This document shows, piece by piece, positions 10,860 to 21,149 of a stretch of 64,000 nt of DNA. A program made the translations under genes and the position numbers. The notes beneath the pieces were generated by a model. It was not told the DNA's origin. It searched no databases and worked only from the letters and a program-made list of their open reading frames with translations. Source of the DNA: Albula goreensis (taxonomy: Eukaryota; Chordata; Actinopteri; Albuliformes; Albulidae); NCBI GenBank assembly GCA_022829145.1, contig CM040747.1:38146052-38210051 (forward strand), read 5' to 3'. Numbering within the stretch: position 1 is the first letter of the stretch; the number at the start of each line of letters is the position of its first letter.

Positions 10860-12590
10860 GGTGTGAACAGCACTGTGTCTATAAAGGACTGAGACTCTCT
10901 CTGCTGTTTTCACACAGACAGAAAGCTGAATGTTTGTGCTAACACTACTGCTTCTGTTCTACTGTTATACATGTGTTAAGGAGAAGGGCCAGATGAAAGG
11001 TGTGATTCTTTAGTTCTTTGGGTCCTGTTATTTGCACCTTATTGGGTTGCACATTTCATGTGCCACTTGTACATACAACACAATGGGATCATCTTGCTCT
11101 TACATCCCAAAATATTTTTTTTTTTCAGTAAGATAACACCATTTTAGTGAAAACAACAAAAAATAAATAAAATAATACTCATAATAATAAACCTGTTGGT
11201 TTTTAAACCCCACAACACAAAAATTAGCTACAATTCAGCAAATTTGGTTCAGAGAGCTAAAGCAGGCATTACAAAGGAGAGGGCAATATGCACTTTGTAC
11301 AATTAATTACAACAAATCCACAACAGCACAAACACAAATCAAACACACAAAAGGGGGGAAGAGGTCTATGGGAGGCGCCAAAGAAAAGAAACAAAAATAA
11401 CCAAATTGCCTGTCTAATCTGGTCTAAGGTTTCACCCAGCCATCTAACTCATGACAAAAACAATCGGTCACAACAAAAACAAAGACCTAACTAACTGCAC
11501 TGGACTGGCCTACCCAAACCGAATACAGCGGATGGCACTCGCCCCAACCTAGTGTATCTAACGGGATATCCTAGGTATGGATTGTGATATATTTACAGTA
11601 TATCTCACTTGCCCTTCTTCCCAAACACGCAACAAGGTAATGAACAGAGTTTACAAGGAATACAACACAAGGGTTTAAACGAAACAACAACATGAACATA
11701 ACAACGGTTTTGAAAATAACAACTAGCAAATAGCAAAAGCAAAAATGGTGAACGAACAGGCGAATCTCCCGAAACACAGACCAGAGGGTTTAAAAACTGT
11801 CGCGGGGTATAGATTGGTGGGAGGGGGAGCGGACGGAGAGTGAATAGGTTGATGAGGATGCACAGTAACCAGGGTGGACCAATGGGAGATTTATACCTAT
11901 TCTGAAATGGAAAGCGGGAGAAAAGACGAAACAACAACAGAGAGACAGAGACTATGCACAAACAATACACGCACAACCAAGGGCTTTAACACTGCTACCA
12001 CAAACCCATGGAACAATATTAAATATCATTAAATGTTTTTCCATGTAGGACACATCACATGTATCACACAGTATCACAGTATATTTCACATAGTGTGTAT
12101 GTGTAGCTTTGGGTCTCCTCTATTATAATGTAATTGTTTAATGAGCAGCAGAAGGGCTCTGTCTCCCTCCTGTGGTCAGTGTGTGTAATGGAGGAGAGCA
12201 CTCTGGACTGCCCTGACGAATGAACGCTGCTTCTATTTCTTGGGAAGTTACATACAGCTGCTTTGCTGTCAAAACTTTTATCATTAAAAATACATTTTAT
12301 AAACGAGTACTCATTCATCTGGGCAGTTTTGAATTTTTAGTGTCAGAATTTTTCTGTCATTCATTGGTTTAGAAATGATGAAAATTTCAGTGTCAGTAAA
12401 ACTCCAGTTCAGAGTTACTTCTGGAGCTGAGTGAACTCCTGAGGCTCAGTGTTTAAGAAGCTGCTACAACAGGGTGAGATACAGAGTGTGACTGAGTTAT
12501 TCCTGAGTCACTGAAGCTCAGTGTTGAAGCAGCTCCTACATTTGTATATGATTACAGAGTGTGAGAGAGTTATAACTGAACCGCTGAAGC
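10860..12590. other. Intergenic; unclassified repeat-like stretch 11280-11990, no gene
   Basis: The stretch around 11500-11990, read on the minus strand, has a TATAAA-like box and T-rich, LTR-like composition. I can assign no family and see no ends. The rest shows only V-flank-like motifs (CTCCTGTGGTCAGTGTGTGTAA near 12170) and stops in all frames. Confidence 0.4.
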
Positions 12591-12702
12591 TCAGTGTGCT
12601 GGAGCAGAACCCCTCAGTGTCCCGGGTCAGTGCCTCCCCCCTCAGCACCTGCAGTAGGTCCCAGCTGCAGCAGTGCAGTCTCTGTGCAGTCTGACTGAGG
12701 GA

Positions 12703-12730
12703 GGTTTTTGTACGGCTCTCTATCGCTGTG
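12703..12730 (-). promoter_or_regulatory. V2 RSS, 12-bp spacer, variant heptamer CACAGCG
   Basis: Nonamer ACAAAAACC (12703-12711) and a 12-bp spacer are intact. The heptamer 12724-12730 reads CACAGCG instead of CACAGTG, a change at position 6. The first three bases, the most critical, are kept. Confidence 0.9.
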
Positions 12731-13273
12731 TGAACACACTACCACTGTGGTAACTCTGACAGTAGTAATCTCCTGCATCTTCAGCCTGGACTCCACTGAT
12801 GGTCAGAGTGAAGTCAGTCCCAGATCCACTGCCACTGAATCGATCAGGAATCCCTGAGTTACGGTATGTTGCAGCATAGATCAGGAGTTTAGGAGCTTCT
12901 CCAGGTTTCTGCTGGTACCAGGCTAAATAATTGTTGTTGTACACAGCTGTGCTGGTTCTACAGCTCAGGGTGACAGTGTCTCCTATGAGAGCAGATTTAC
13001 CAGCAGGAGTCTGAGTCACAGTCACCTGTCCTGTGCATTCTGAAGGGAAGAATAAAAACACATTTATTTTATCCATAGGCACATTAGACTGTCACACTGT
13101 TTCCCAGACATTTTGTCCAATTATTTGATACATTTACTTTAAGCTCTGTACTTAAATCTCTCATGAAGTTCTATATTTTAATATTTTCAATGAATCTCAC
13201 CCTGGATGCAGAAAGCGAGTGCCCAGATGAAGATGGTGATAAAAGTCATTGTTGCTGTGGGTTCTGTTGCCAT
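12731..13273 (-). CDS. Immunoglobulin light-chain V segment (kappa-like), V2
   Basis: Leader exon 13201-13273 (73 nt, [20 protein letters not shown]...) ends in phase 1. V exon 12731-13039 opens [20 protein letters not shown]. It has Cys in VTLSC, Trp in [26 protein letters not shown], and Cys in GDYYC. Reading frame is open through both exons with good splice sites. Neighbouring V3-V6 share its leader and promoter, so these are one tandemly duplicated subgroup. The only oddity is the altered RSS heptamer, which may lower rearrangement frequency. Confidence 0.92.
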
Positions 13274-13369
13274 GAAGGACAGCTCTCAGTCATCAAGTGT
13301 TAAACTCACAGGACTATAAACACTCCCAGAGCACTGAAGCATGTGCTGCCAATGCAAAGTGTCTTCTCT

Positions 13370-13377
13370 ATGCAAAT
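13370..13377 (-). promoter_or_regulatory. Ig octamer, V2 promoter
   Basis: Perfect ATGCAAAT on plus (ATTTGCAT on the coding strand, the light-chain orientation), about 97 bp upstream of the leader ATG. A TTTATAG TATA-like motif lies between. Confidence 0.85.
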
Positions 13378-14267
13378 GGTCTTCCTGGGTACAGCAGGCA
13401 CTTGTAGCCCAGCAGTGCTGTGGAGGCAGACTAGGGCTTATGGGCTGTGACACAGACAGAGCAGTTTAACGTCTCCAGAGACAGACCAGGGTCAAAGTCC
13501 CAGTGCCCCATCAATGGGTTAGCACATACACATGACTAACTCTGTGCTGCCAAATGCTGCTGTTCCCATTCAAAGTGTTCCAGAAACCATCATTTTCTTT
13601 AATTACAGGAGTTTTTAAATGACATCTTTAAACCTCTTACTCAAAACTTCCAGACAAAATAAGTTGACCACCTCTTCCCATTGAGCCACCGGTGGGTCAT
13701 CCAGACAGACGGCGGTGCCACATGTTAGTGTTTCCATTAAAGAGTTCCAGATTCTGTCTAACAGAGTTAAAGCTTTTAATGTCAGAGAATGAATGAAGAT
13801 GTGTGCACATATCCCTTTCATCTCTCTTATCACTGACATGAAATAAAGGCCAGTGCCATGTTGCTCTGTCTATTTCAGATTTTTTGATCAGTTTTCATCA
13901 TCTTGTTAATCTGTCCCAGTTTGTAACGGCAGTAATTTTTTCAAGGCCATCTCATTGGTGCAGGCCAGCTCTGATCAGCACTGGCCAGTTCAGGATTTGA
14001 TACCGAACTATCGCTATTGTAGTGTCATGACATTTGGGGCAATAGTGGTGGTCTGTCTCTCCCTGGTGGAAACTGTATGTAATGGCAGCTTTTGTGACAT
14101 CCAGTCAAACTACCATAGACTGAGTGGCTTCAAAAAGATGTATACTACATATGAATGCCATTATTTAAAAAAGGTTTTTCATATAACCACTCTTATTCAT
14201 CCATGGGACTTTAAAACTTTTGAATGTACAGACAATGCTAAGTGTATGAGATGAGAGTTTATCTGAG

Positions 14268-14327
14268 AGTTATAACTGAACCACTGAAGCTCAGTGTGCT
14301 GGAGCAGAACCCCTCAGTGTCCGGGGT
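14268..14327 (-). pseudogene. Orphan V-segment 3' flank, V exon missing
   Basis: The sequence from GTTATAACTGAACCACTGAA to near CAGTGTCCGGGGTCAG is the conserved flank found 3' of every V RSS in this window. Instead of continuing to an RSS and V exon, it switches near 14327 toward the tRNA-Asn repeat. It marks a lost or never fully copied V. Confidence 0.7.
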
Positions 14328-14345
14328 CAGTCCCTATCCGCTGCC

Positions 14346-14976
14346 TCATATGTGGCCCAGGACTTGTGCTTCTGTGAAAGTCGGCCCTCTAGTGCCGATG
14401 CTTCTGCATTGCTTCTGATGAGCAGCTTATTTAGCTTTGCAGAACCAGGTGTTTGGCAGCTTGATCCAAGCGATGCCTTAAATTAAGCACTGAAAAGCCC
14501 AACAGTGCAGCACAGACACTGGGCATGAACTGAGCACTCATACATAAATATTTTATCACACCTTTGATGGGTGTGAACGGGCTGAGGGATTGGCAGCGGA
14601 TGGACGTTTCTCCCCATGCTGTTTGACCCACATACCCACGCCAGCCCCAAAGCACGGCATCTACCCGTTTTCACTACTGACTTCATCCCCTTGTCCCAGA
14701 CCTGAGCTTCTTTAAGAGAGTTCGGCGCTGAGATACAAACTCCAAACGACTGTTCAGGAGATGGAGTTGAATGGATTTGGTGAGGAAGGTCTTTTCAGCT
14801 GGTCTCTGGGGGAACGACAGTCGGTACATGATTGAGAGGTTATATGTGATGGCCAAGAGTCTCACCAAATTTCTACAATAAGGAAGGAGAGAAAGTTCTG
14901 CCATCCCTGGGTGGGCTCGAACCACCAACCTTTCAGTTAACAGCCAAACATGCTAGACCTATTGCACCACAGAGAC
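14346..14976 (-). repeat. tRNA-Asn-bearing repeat, copy 2
   Basis: Same family as 7090-7653 and 38502-39118. The full middle section is present. Confidence 0.7.
14902..14976 (-). pseudogene. tRNA-Asn pseudogene (repeat copy 2)
   Basis: 75 nt, anticodon loop CTGTTAA kept. The A box is changed (TGGTGCAATAGG), the D loop has one extra base, an anticodon-stem pair is lost and the last acceptor pair is disturbed. Confidence 0.75.
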
Positions 14977-15217
14977 TACGTTGCACCCCTTCTTTTGGCC
15001 TGCATTTAACAGAGTAACATATTGGGAGGCCCTTAGCATGAAGAGGGTAGAAAGGGTTAAGTGCATGTAATATAAATGAATTGTTTTGCTTAAGATGACC
15101 CTGTGCAAACTTATGTGTGCATCTGGTGGAAAGGTACTGGGGCAACTAGAAGAGATTGTGCAGAGAGCAAGATGTTTTGCAAAACTGTACCACGGTTGTC
15201 TTGAGGAGAAGAACAGC

Positions 15218-16503
15218 TGTTCAAAATTCAAGATTTCTTTATTGTCATTTTTCTTGCACTTACATACAATCAAGAATGAAATACCATTCCTCCAAGAGCA
15301 ACAGTGTACATAAATTAAAATAGAGAATTAAAAGAGCTTTTATAAAAAGATTTGTATAAAATATAAAAAAATACAATAAGCACAACAACATACAGCTATA
15401 CACAATATACACAATACATACACACAATACAACCCAATACACATGGTGCATCGCAGAAAATAAGAAAATTAGCAGTGTATCTGGAGGGGAATCACAGCAT
15501 ATACTGTAAATTACCTTTGTCTATACAAAAAGTGCATTGTGCAGTGTGGAAATTCCACTACAGGAGAGAAGTGTCTGGTCCTATGGGGAGGTAATTGTTT
15601 AGTGGTGGAGGGGGGTATAAGAATGTTTATGATCCTCACAGCCTGGCGTATGAAGCTGTTTCGAAACCTGCTGGTCCTGGTACAGATACTTCTGTACCTC
15701 TTCCCAGATGGCAGGAGGGAAAGCAGGCTGTGGGAGGGGTGGTCGGGTCCTTGGTGATGCTGGAGGCGCTGCGGGTGCTGGTTGAAGATCTCCAGCAGGG
15801 AGGGGAGAGGGACACCAAAGACCTTCCCAGCTGTTCTCACTATCCTGCTCAGCTGTTTCTGTTTGGAGGTTTTGCACTTTCAGAACCAGGCAGTGATACA
15901 TTCGGTCAGAACACTTTCAGTGGTGCCCCTGGAGAAGGTGGTGAGGGCCGGAATGGGGAGACTGGCCTGTTGGGCCTTCTTGACGATGGCCATGGTGTTG
16001 CTGGTCGAGGTCAGGTCATTCGCCATGTACGCTCCCAGGAAATTGATGCTACCGACCCTCTCCACAATCGTGCCATCTACGGTCAGCAGGGGTGGTGGTC
16101 CGTGCAGGCCTTCCTTAAGTTGATGACCATCTCCTTGGTTTTGTCGACATTCAGGGAGAGGTTGTGTCTGTTGCGTCACGCTGTCAGCTGCTCCACCTCC
16201 ATCCTGTATGCTGACTCATCACCTTTGCTGATGAGACCCACAACTGTCGTGTCTTTAGTGAACTTGACGATGTGGTTGTTGCTGAATCTGGCAGCACAGT
16301 CGTGGGTCAGCAGGGTGAACAGCAGGGGGCTCAGGACGCAGCCCTGGGGTGAGCCTGTGCTCACTGAGGTGGTACCTGATGTGTGGCTGCAGACTCTGAC
16401 TGTCTGCTGCCTTTGTGTCAGGAAGTCCAGGATCCAGTTACAGGTGGCAGTGTCCACATCCAGCTTCTCCACCAGTTGCTGTGGTATGATGGTATTGATA
16501 AAT
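15218..16503 (-). mobile_element. Rex1/L2-like non-LTR retrotransposon, 5'-truncated, inactive
   Basis: Minus-strand RT pieces: [14 protein letters not shown], then [20 protein letters not shown] (RT motif 4), then [11 protein letters not shown] (catalytic motif 5, where the usual FADD is changed to FTKD). Later [30 protein letters not shown], and at the C-terminus LLPSGKRYRSICTRT and RFRNSFIRQAVRIIN follow. Frames shift between pieces. The 3' end at about 15225-15250 reads, on the coding strand, as an AATAAAGAAATCTTGAATTT-like tail typical of these fish LINEs. The altered DD motif and frameshifts mean it is dead. Confidence 0.85.
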
Positions 16504-17153
16504 ACATGAATATGTCAAAGAGCAATCTGCATGTTCAAACTCCAATGCCCTGTCAGCCTCTCCCAAAATGAAGAGAGAGCCTCCATCTCTGATCAGCACT
16601 ATGGGCAGTTATGTAATTCTCTGTGGGGCTGTGGGACTCAGTAAGGACTGCCTCAGATACCAAAGTGTGTTCTCCACTCTGTTATTATGGGGTATTTACA
16701 TGCAGATATACAGTGGTGCTCTGTCTCCATCTAGTGGTCAGTATATGTAATGGCAGCTTAATTCATGTGTGTTGAAGGAAATACCTCTGGACTGTCCTGG
16801 ACAGAGGGTTCACTGCTACTCTTTCCAGGGATGTGATGTACAACTACAATACATTTAAAATATTATCATATAATACAAAATGGCATTTCACTGATTGATC
16901 AGGCATATTTGAATTGTATTCATTTTCATTTGAATTTGAAATAACTGTCATTCCCTCTCAAGGCTTGAATATCCTGACCTTAAATTCAGTCTCAGTATAT
17001 TTATGTATAAGATTGTTGAGAGTTTGTTGAACCACTGAAGCTCAGTGTGCTGGAGCAGAACCCCTCAGTGTCCCGGGTCAGTGCCTCCCCCCTCAGCACC
17101 TGCAGTAGGTCCCAGCTGCAGCAGTGCAGTCTCTCTGCAGTCTGACTGAGGGA

Positions 17154-17181
17154 GGTTTTTGTACGGCTCTCTATCACTGTG
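17154..17181 (-). promoter_or_regulatory. V3 RSS, 12-bp spacer
   Basis: Heptamer CACAGTG (17175-17181), 12 bp, nonamer ACAAAAACC (17154-17162). Consensus. Confidence 0.95.
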
Positions 17182-17743
17182 TGAACACCCAGCCATTGAT
17201 GGAGTGTAAACTCTGACAGTAGTAATCTCCTGTATCTTCTGCCTGGACTCCACTGATGGTCAGAGTGAAGTCGAGGCCATTTCCTCTCCCACTGCCACTG
17301 AATCTAGAGGGCACTCCAGATACTCTCTCTGATGTGAGTTTGATCAGGAGTTTGGGAGCTTCTCCAGATTTCTGCTGGTACCAGGAGAGATAGTACTGAG
17401 CACCACTATATTGGACAACTGCAGTACTGGCCTTACAGTCAATAGAGACTGACTGACCCGTCTGAACTGACTGGGCTGGAGACTGAGTCAGAACCACCTG
17501 TCCCCAAGACTCTGCAGATAGAGAGACAGATTCACTGTGTAAATAGCATTATTAAACACAATGTACAGTTACAGATTTCAATGTAAATGTATTACTATAA
17601 ATTACAAAATTAATGTTTGATATTTTCTGTAGTTGGAGAATCATTTCATGTATTCAAGTATTTCTCTCACCCTGAATGCAGAAAGCGAGTGCCCAGATGA
17701 AGATGGTGATAAAAGTCATTGTTGCTGTGGGTTCTGTTGCCAT
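17182..17743 (-). CDS. Immunoglobulin light-chain V segment (kappa-like), V3, intact
   Basis: Leader 17671-17743 (73 nt, phase 1) and V exon 17182-17511. The domain opens [19 protein letters not shown]. It has Cys in VSIDC, a long CDR1 ([10 protein letters not shown]), [23 protein letters not shown] followed by a small FR3 insertion (RGNGLDF), and Cys in GDYYC. All splice sites and frame are good. FR1 resembles V1 while its leader and promoter are those of V2, suggesting exon shuffling or conversion within the array. Compared with V5 (24498), CDR3 is almost the same. Confidence 0.92.
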
Positions 17744-17839
17744 GAAGGACAGCTCTCAGTCATCAAGTGTTAAACTCACAGGACTATAAACACTCCCAGA
17801 GCACTGAAGCATGTGCTGCCAATGCAAAGTGTCTTCTCT

Positions 17840-17847
17840 ATGCAAAT
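17840..17847 (-). promoter_or_regulatory. Ig octamer, V3 promoter
   Basis: Perfect ATGCAAAT on plus, 97 bp upstream of the leader ATG. Confidence 0.85.
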
Positions 17848-18875
17848 GGTCTTCCTGGGTACATCAGGCACTTGTAGCCCAGCAGTGCTGTGGAGGCAGA
17901 CTAGGGCTTATGGGCTGTGACACAGACAGAGCAGTTTAACGTCTCCAGAGACAGACCAGGGTCAAAGTCCCAGCGCCCCATCAATGGGTCAGCACATACA
18001 CATGACTAACTCTGTGCTGCCAAATGCTGCTGTTCCCATTCAAAGTGTTCCAGAAACCATCATTTTCATTCATTACAGGAGTTTTTAAATGACATCTTTA
18101 AACCTCTTCCTCAAAACCTCCAAACAAACAAACATGGCCACCTCTTCCCATTGAACCACCAGTGGGTCATCCAGACAGACGGCGGTGCCACATGTTAGTG
18201 TTTCCATTAAAGAGTTCCAGATTCTGTCTAACAGAGTTTAAGCTTTTAATGTCAGAGAATGAATGAAGATGTGCGCACATATCCCTTTCATCTCTCTTAT
18301 CACTGACATATGAAATGAAGGGCAGTGCCATGTTGCTCTGTCTGTTTAAGGTTTTTTTGATCAGTTTTTATCATTTTGTTAATCTGTCCCAATTTGTAAC
18401 ACCAGTTATATTTTCAAGGCCATCTCATTGGTGCAGACCAGCTCTGATCAGCACTGGCCAGTTCAGGATTTGATACCAAACTATAGCTTCCACTTTGCTA
18501 TTGTAGTGTCATGAAATTTGAGCAATAGTGGTGGTCTGTCTCCCCCCGGTGGAACCTATATGTAATGGCAGCTTGCATGTGTTGAATCAAACAATTGCAG
18601 ACTGAGTGGCTTCAGAAAGATGTATCCTGCATATAAATGCTTTTATGTAAAAACGGTTTTCCATATAACCACTCTTATTCATCCGTGGGACTTTGCATGT
18701 ACAGGCAACACTCATTGTATTAGATGAGAGATTATCTGAGAGTTATAACTGAACCACTGAAGCTCAGTGTGCTGGAGCAGAACCCCTCAGTGTCCCGGGT
18801 CAGTGCCTCCCCCCTCAGCACCTGCAGTAGGTCCCAGCTGCAGCAGTGCAGTCTCTGTGCAGTCTGACTGAGGGA

Positions 18876-18903
18876 GGTTTTTGTACGGCTCTCTATCACT
18901 GTG
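18876..18903 (-). promoter_or_regulatory. V4 RSS, 12-bp spacer
   Basis: Heptamer CACAGTG (18897-18903), 12 bp, nonamer ACAAAAACC (18876-18884). Consensus despite the broken leader. Confidence 0.95.
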
Positions 18904-19467
18904 TGAACACCCAGCTACTGCTGATCTCATGGTAACTCTGACAGAAGTAATCTCCTGCATCTTCAGCCTGGACTCCACTGATGGTCAGAGTGAAGTCAGT
19001 CCCAGATCCACTGCCACTGAATCGATCAGGAATCCCTGAGATACGCTGATTTACATACTTTATCAGGAGTTTAGGAGCTTCTCCAGGTTTCTGCTGGTAC
19101 CAGAATGTGTAATGATCCCCATCGCTGTCTTTATAAACTGCAGGGCTGGTTCTACAGCTCAGGGTGACAGTGTCTCCTGTGAGAGCAGATTTACCAGCTG
19201 GAGTCTGAGTCACAGTCACCTGTCCTGTGGATTCTGAAGAGAAGAAGAAGAAGAAAATCAACCACACTACTTTAAGATCTACTCAAATATCACACCTTTG
19301 CCCATATATAAATATCTTACAAATATTTCCCAATATTATTATAATTCAACTAAAAACAGTTGAAAAAATGTTCTTGAGTATTTTAAAAATCTCACCCTGA
19401 ATACAGAAGGCGAGTGCCCAGATGAGGTGGTGATAAAAGTCATTTTTGCTGTGGGTTCTGTTGCCAT
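18904..19467 (-). pseudogene. Immunoglobulin light-chain V segment V4, leader frameshift
   Basis: The V exon 18904-19233 is open ([14 protein letters not shown]; long CDR1 with [27 protein letters not shown]). The leader exon 19396-19467 is 72 nt, versus 73 nt in V2, V3 and V6, because one base is missing in the AAGATGGTGAT stretch (here AGGTGGTGAT). The leader thus reaches the splice site one base out of phase. The joined frame meets a TGA shortly after the junction. No alternative GT nearby restores the phase. The RSS and octamer are intact, so it could still rearrange but would not make a normal chain. A single-base assembly error remains possible. Confidence 0.85.
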
Positions 19468-19563
19468 GAAGGACAGCTCTCAGTCATCAAGTGTTAAACT
19501 CACAGGACTATAAACACTCCCAGAGCACTGAAGCATGTGCTGCCAATGCAAAGTGTCTTCTCT

Positions 19564-19571
19564 ATGCAAAT
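19564..19571 (-). promoter_or_regulatory. Ig octamer, V4 promoter
   Basis: Perfect ATGCAAAT on plus, 97 bp upstream of the V4 leader ATG. Confidence 0.85.
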
Positions 19572-19805
19572 GGTCTTCCTGGGTACAGCAGGCACTTGTA
19601 GCCCAGCAGTGCTGTGGAGGCAGACTACGGCTTATGGGCTGTGACACAGACAGAGCAGTTTAACACTGGTGTAACAGTGTCTGCACAGCAGGATCACAAT
19701 CCAAACCAACATCATTCACATTTTGGCATCATATTCTTTTTCTCACATGTACCCCTGTTAAACAGCACATACACCCCTCCTCTGACTCATCTCTATAGAT
19801 GCAGC

Positions 19806-20390
19806 ATTGGCCTTTGAGCAGGTGAAATTGCATGCAGAAACCTTCGGGTTTTGCCTAATGTTAATGCTATGGGTTAAGTTAGTTCTAAGTTAGTTATCCT
19901 CTATCACTACTGCACTGACAAGTAATGCATATTGTGATTGATTCCCATTGTATTAAATTACCAGCCAGGTCTGGCTTCTGCAGCCATTGCTGTTTCTGCA
20001 CTGCAGTGAATGAGGCTTTTGCTGCTTTCCTACATAAACATGCTAAATTAACTGGATGTGATCTGAACATTATCCTGATTGGTAATAACTCAGTTTCATT
20101 TAAACTGGGTAATTCTGAGAGGGGAATAATCGAGCTCTGATCTGATGTGTTCCTGCTCAGGAGTGCCTCTCAGTGTAGGGTGAGAGTAACACACAGTAAT
20201 ATAAAGAGTACTATAATGCATTTCCATGACTGCAAAGTAAGTAATACAGTCATTTAACACTTCACTTGGAAAATCCATAATGAGTGCTGTGTAATATATC
20301 ACAGCTTTTATGTGTGTGTATTTATAACATTAAATGAAACCCATGAATACGTTTCATGGGTTTTTGAAGTACATTGGATTGTTTCCCAAT
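19806..20390 (+). repeat. Segmental duplication A, copy 1 (second part)
   Basis: Matches 40500-41090 closely. In the other copy this part directly follows the equivalent of 16830, so about 2.97 kb with V3 and V4 is present only here. The 71-codon frame at 19925-20140 is open in both copies only because the copies are recent. Confidence 0.75.
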
Positions 20391-20479
20391 AACTATTAGC
20401 CTGTACTGTCAGGCAGGGTGTGAGAATGGAGGATTAAGTTCATTGTCCATGTATAAATCATTTTTTTCCACTTTCAGCT

Positions 20480-20800
20480 CCAGATAACTCAAAAGCAGAC
20501 CAGAGAGGGCAGGATTCTCCTTTAACAGTTTAATAGGCAGGCCAAAATCAGTAGCGCAAAAACACCGGGCAAAAAGCAAATCCAAGAAAACAGGCAAAGG
20601 TCTGAAACACAGGAAAGCAGAACAGGCTAAAGGGAAAGGCAAAACTCACTGGTCTGAACTAGGCAGAGGCAAAAAGTGGAAAGGACTGGATACAAAAACA
20701 ATGACTAGTTTGCTTGAACAGTTAAAGACAATCTGGCAAATAAAGGGAGCATGCTTAGGCTATATATGCAGGACTAACGACTATCTATGAGGAGTAGGTG
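20480..20800 (-). mobile_element. LTR-like sequence (solo, unclassified)
   Basis: Read on minus: a TATATAG box (about 20760), pyrimidine-rich CCTGTTTCAGACCTTTGCCTG-type text and a TATTAAA signal near 20535, the layout of a fish LTR. It resembles 35280-35730 in style. Ends and target duplication were not resolved. Confidence 0.4.
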
Positions 20801-20897
20801 TGAGGTCTTCAAAGCAGGTGATTGGTTCTCAGGAGACTTCAGGGCAGGGAGGTACATAAGAGTAGACAGACACGTAGACACACTCCCATACACAAGG

Positions 20898-20898
<1 letters not shown>

Positions 20899-20971
<73 letters not shown>
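20899..20971. repeat. (CA)n microsatellite
   Basis: About 36 CA units, within the unclassified LTR-like flank. Confidence 0.95.
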
Positions 20972-20976
<5 letters not shown>

Positions 20977-21149
20977 GAAAGAGCCTGAGAAAAAAACTAG
21001 GAGGTGGAGGTACTGGCTCGGTTTTATGATAAGAATGTTTGATTAGGTTTGATTCAAGAATAAGGTCGTTCATGCATTTTTGCATCAGTATTACATTTTC
21101 AAATGTACAGTACATGGTTATCATCTATGAGAACTACAAAAAGGAAAGA

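Larger units (their letters stand above)
13202..16830 (+). repeat. Segmental duplication A, copy 1 (first part)
   Basis: The V2 5' flank, tRNA-Asn repeat and LINE of this interval recur in the same order at 37802-40495. Copy 1 has about 500 bp (13840-14345) that copy 2 lacks, and a fuller LINE. The match resumes at 19806-20390 versus 40500-41090. The LINE and tRNA repeat therefore predate the duplication. Confidence 0.8.

Noticed and set aside
15595-16509. 304-codon plus-strand frame
   Set aside because: Antisense of the LINE reverse transcriptase, which is clearly on minus.
19925-20140. 71-codon frame conserved at 40621-40836
   Set aside because: The copies are recent duplicates. The few differences are mostly amino-acid changing and there is no family match.
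20787-21046. Frames rich in HT or CV repeats at CA/GT tracts (also 27485-27779, 31623-31924)
   Set aside because: Dinucleotide microsatellites translated. No gene evidence.
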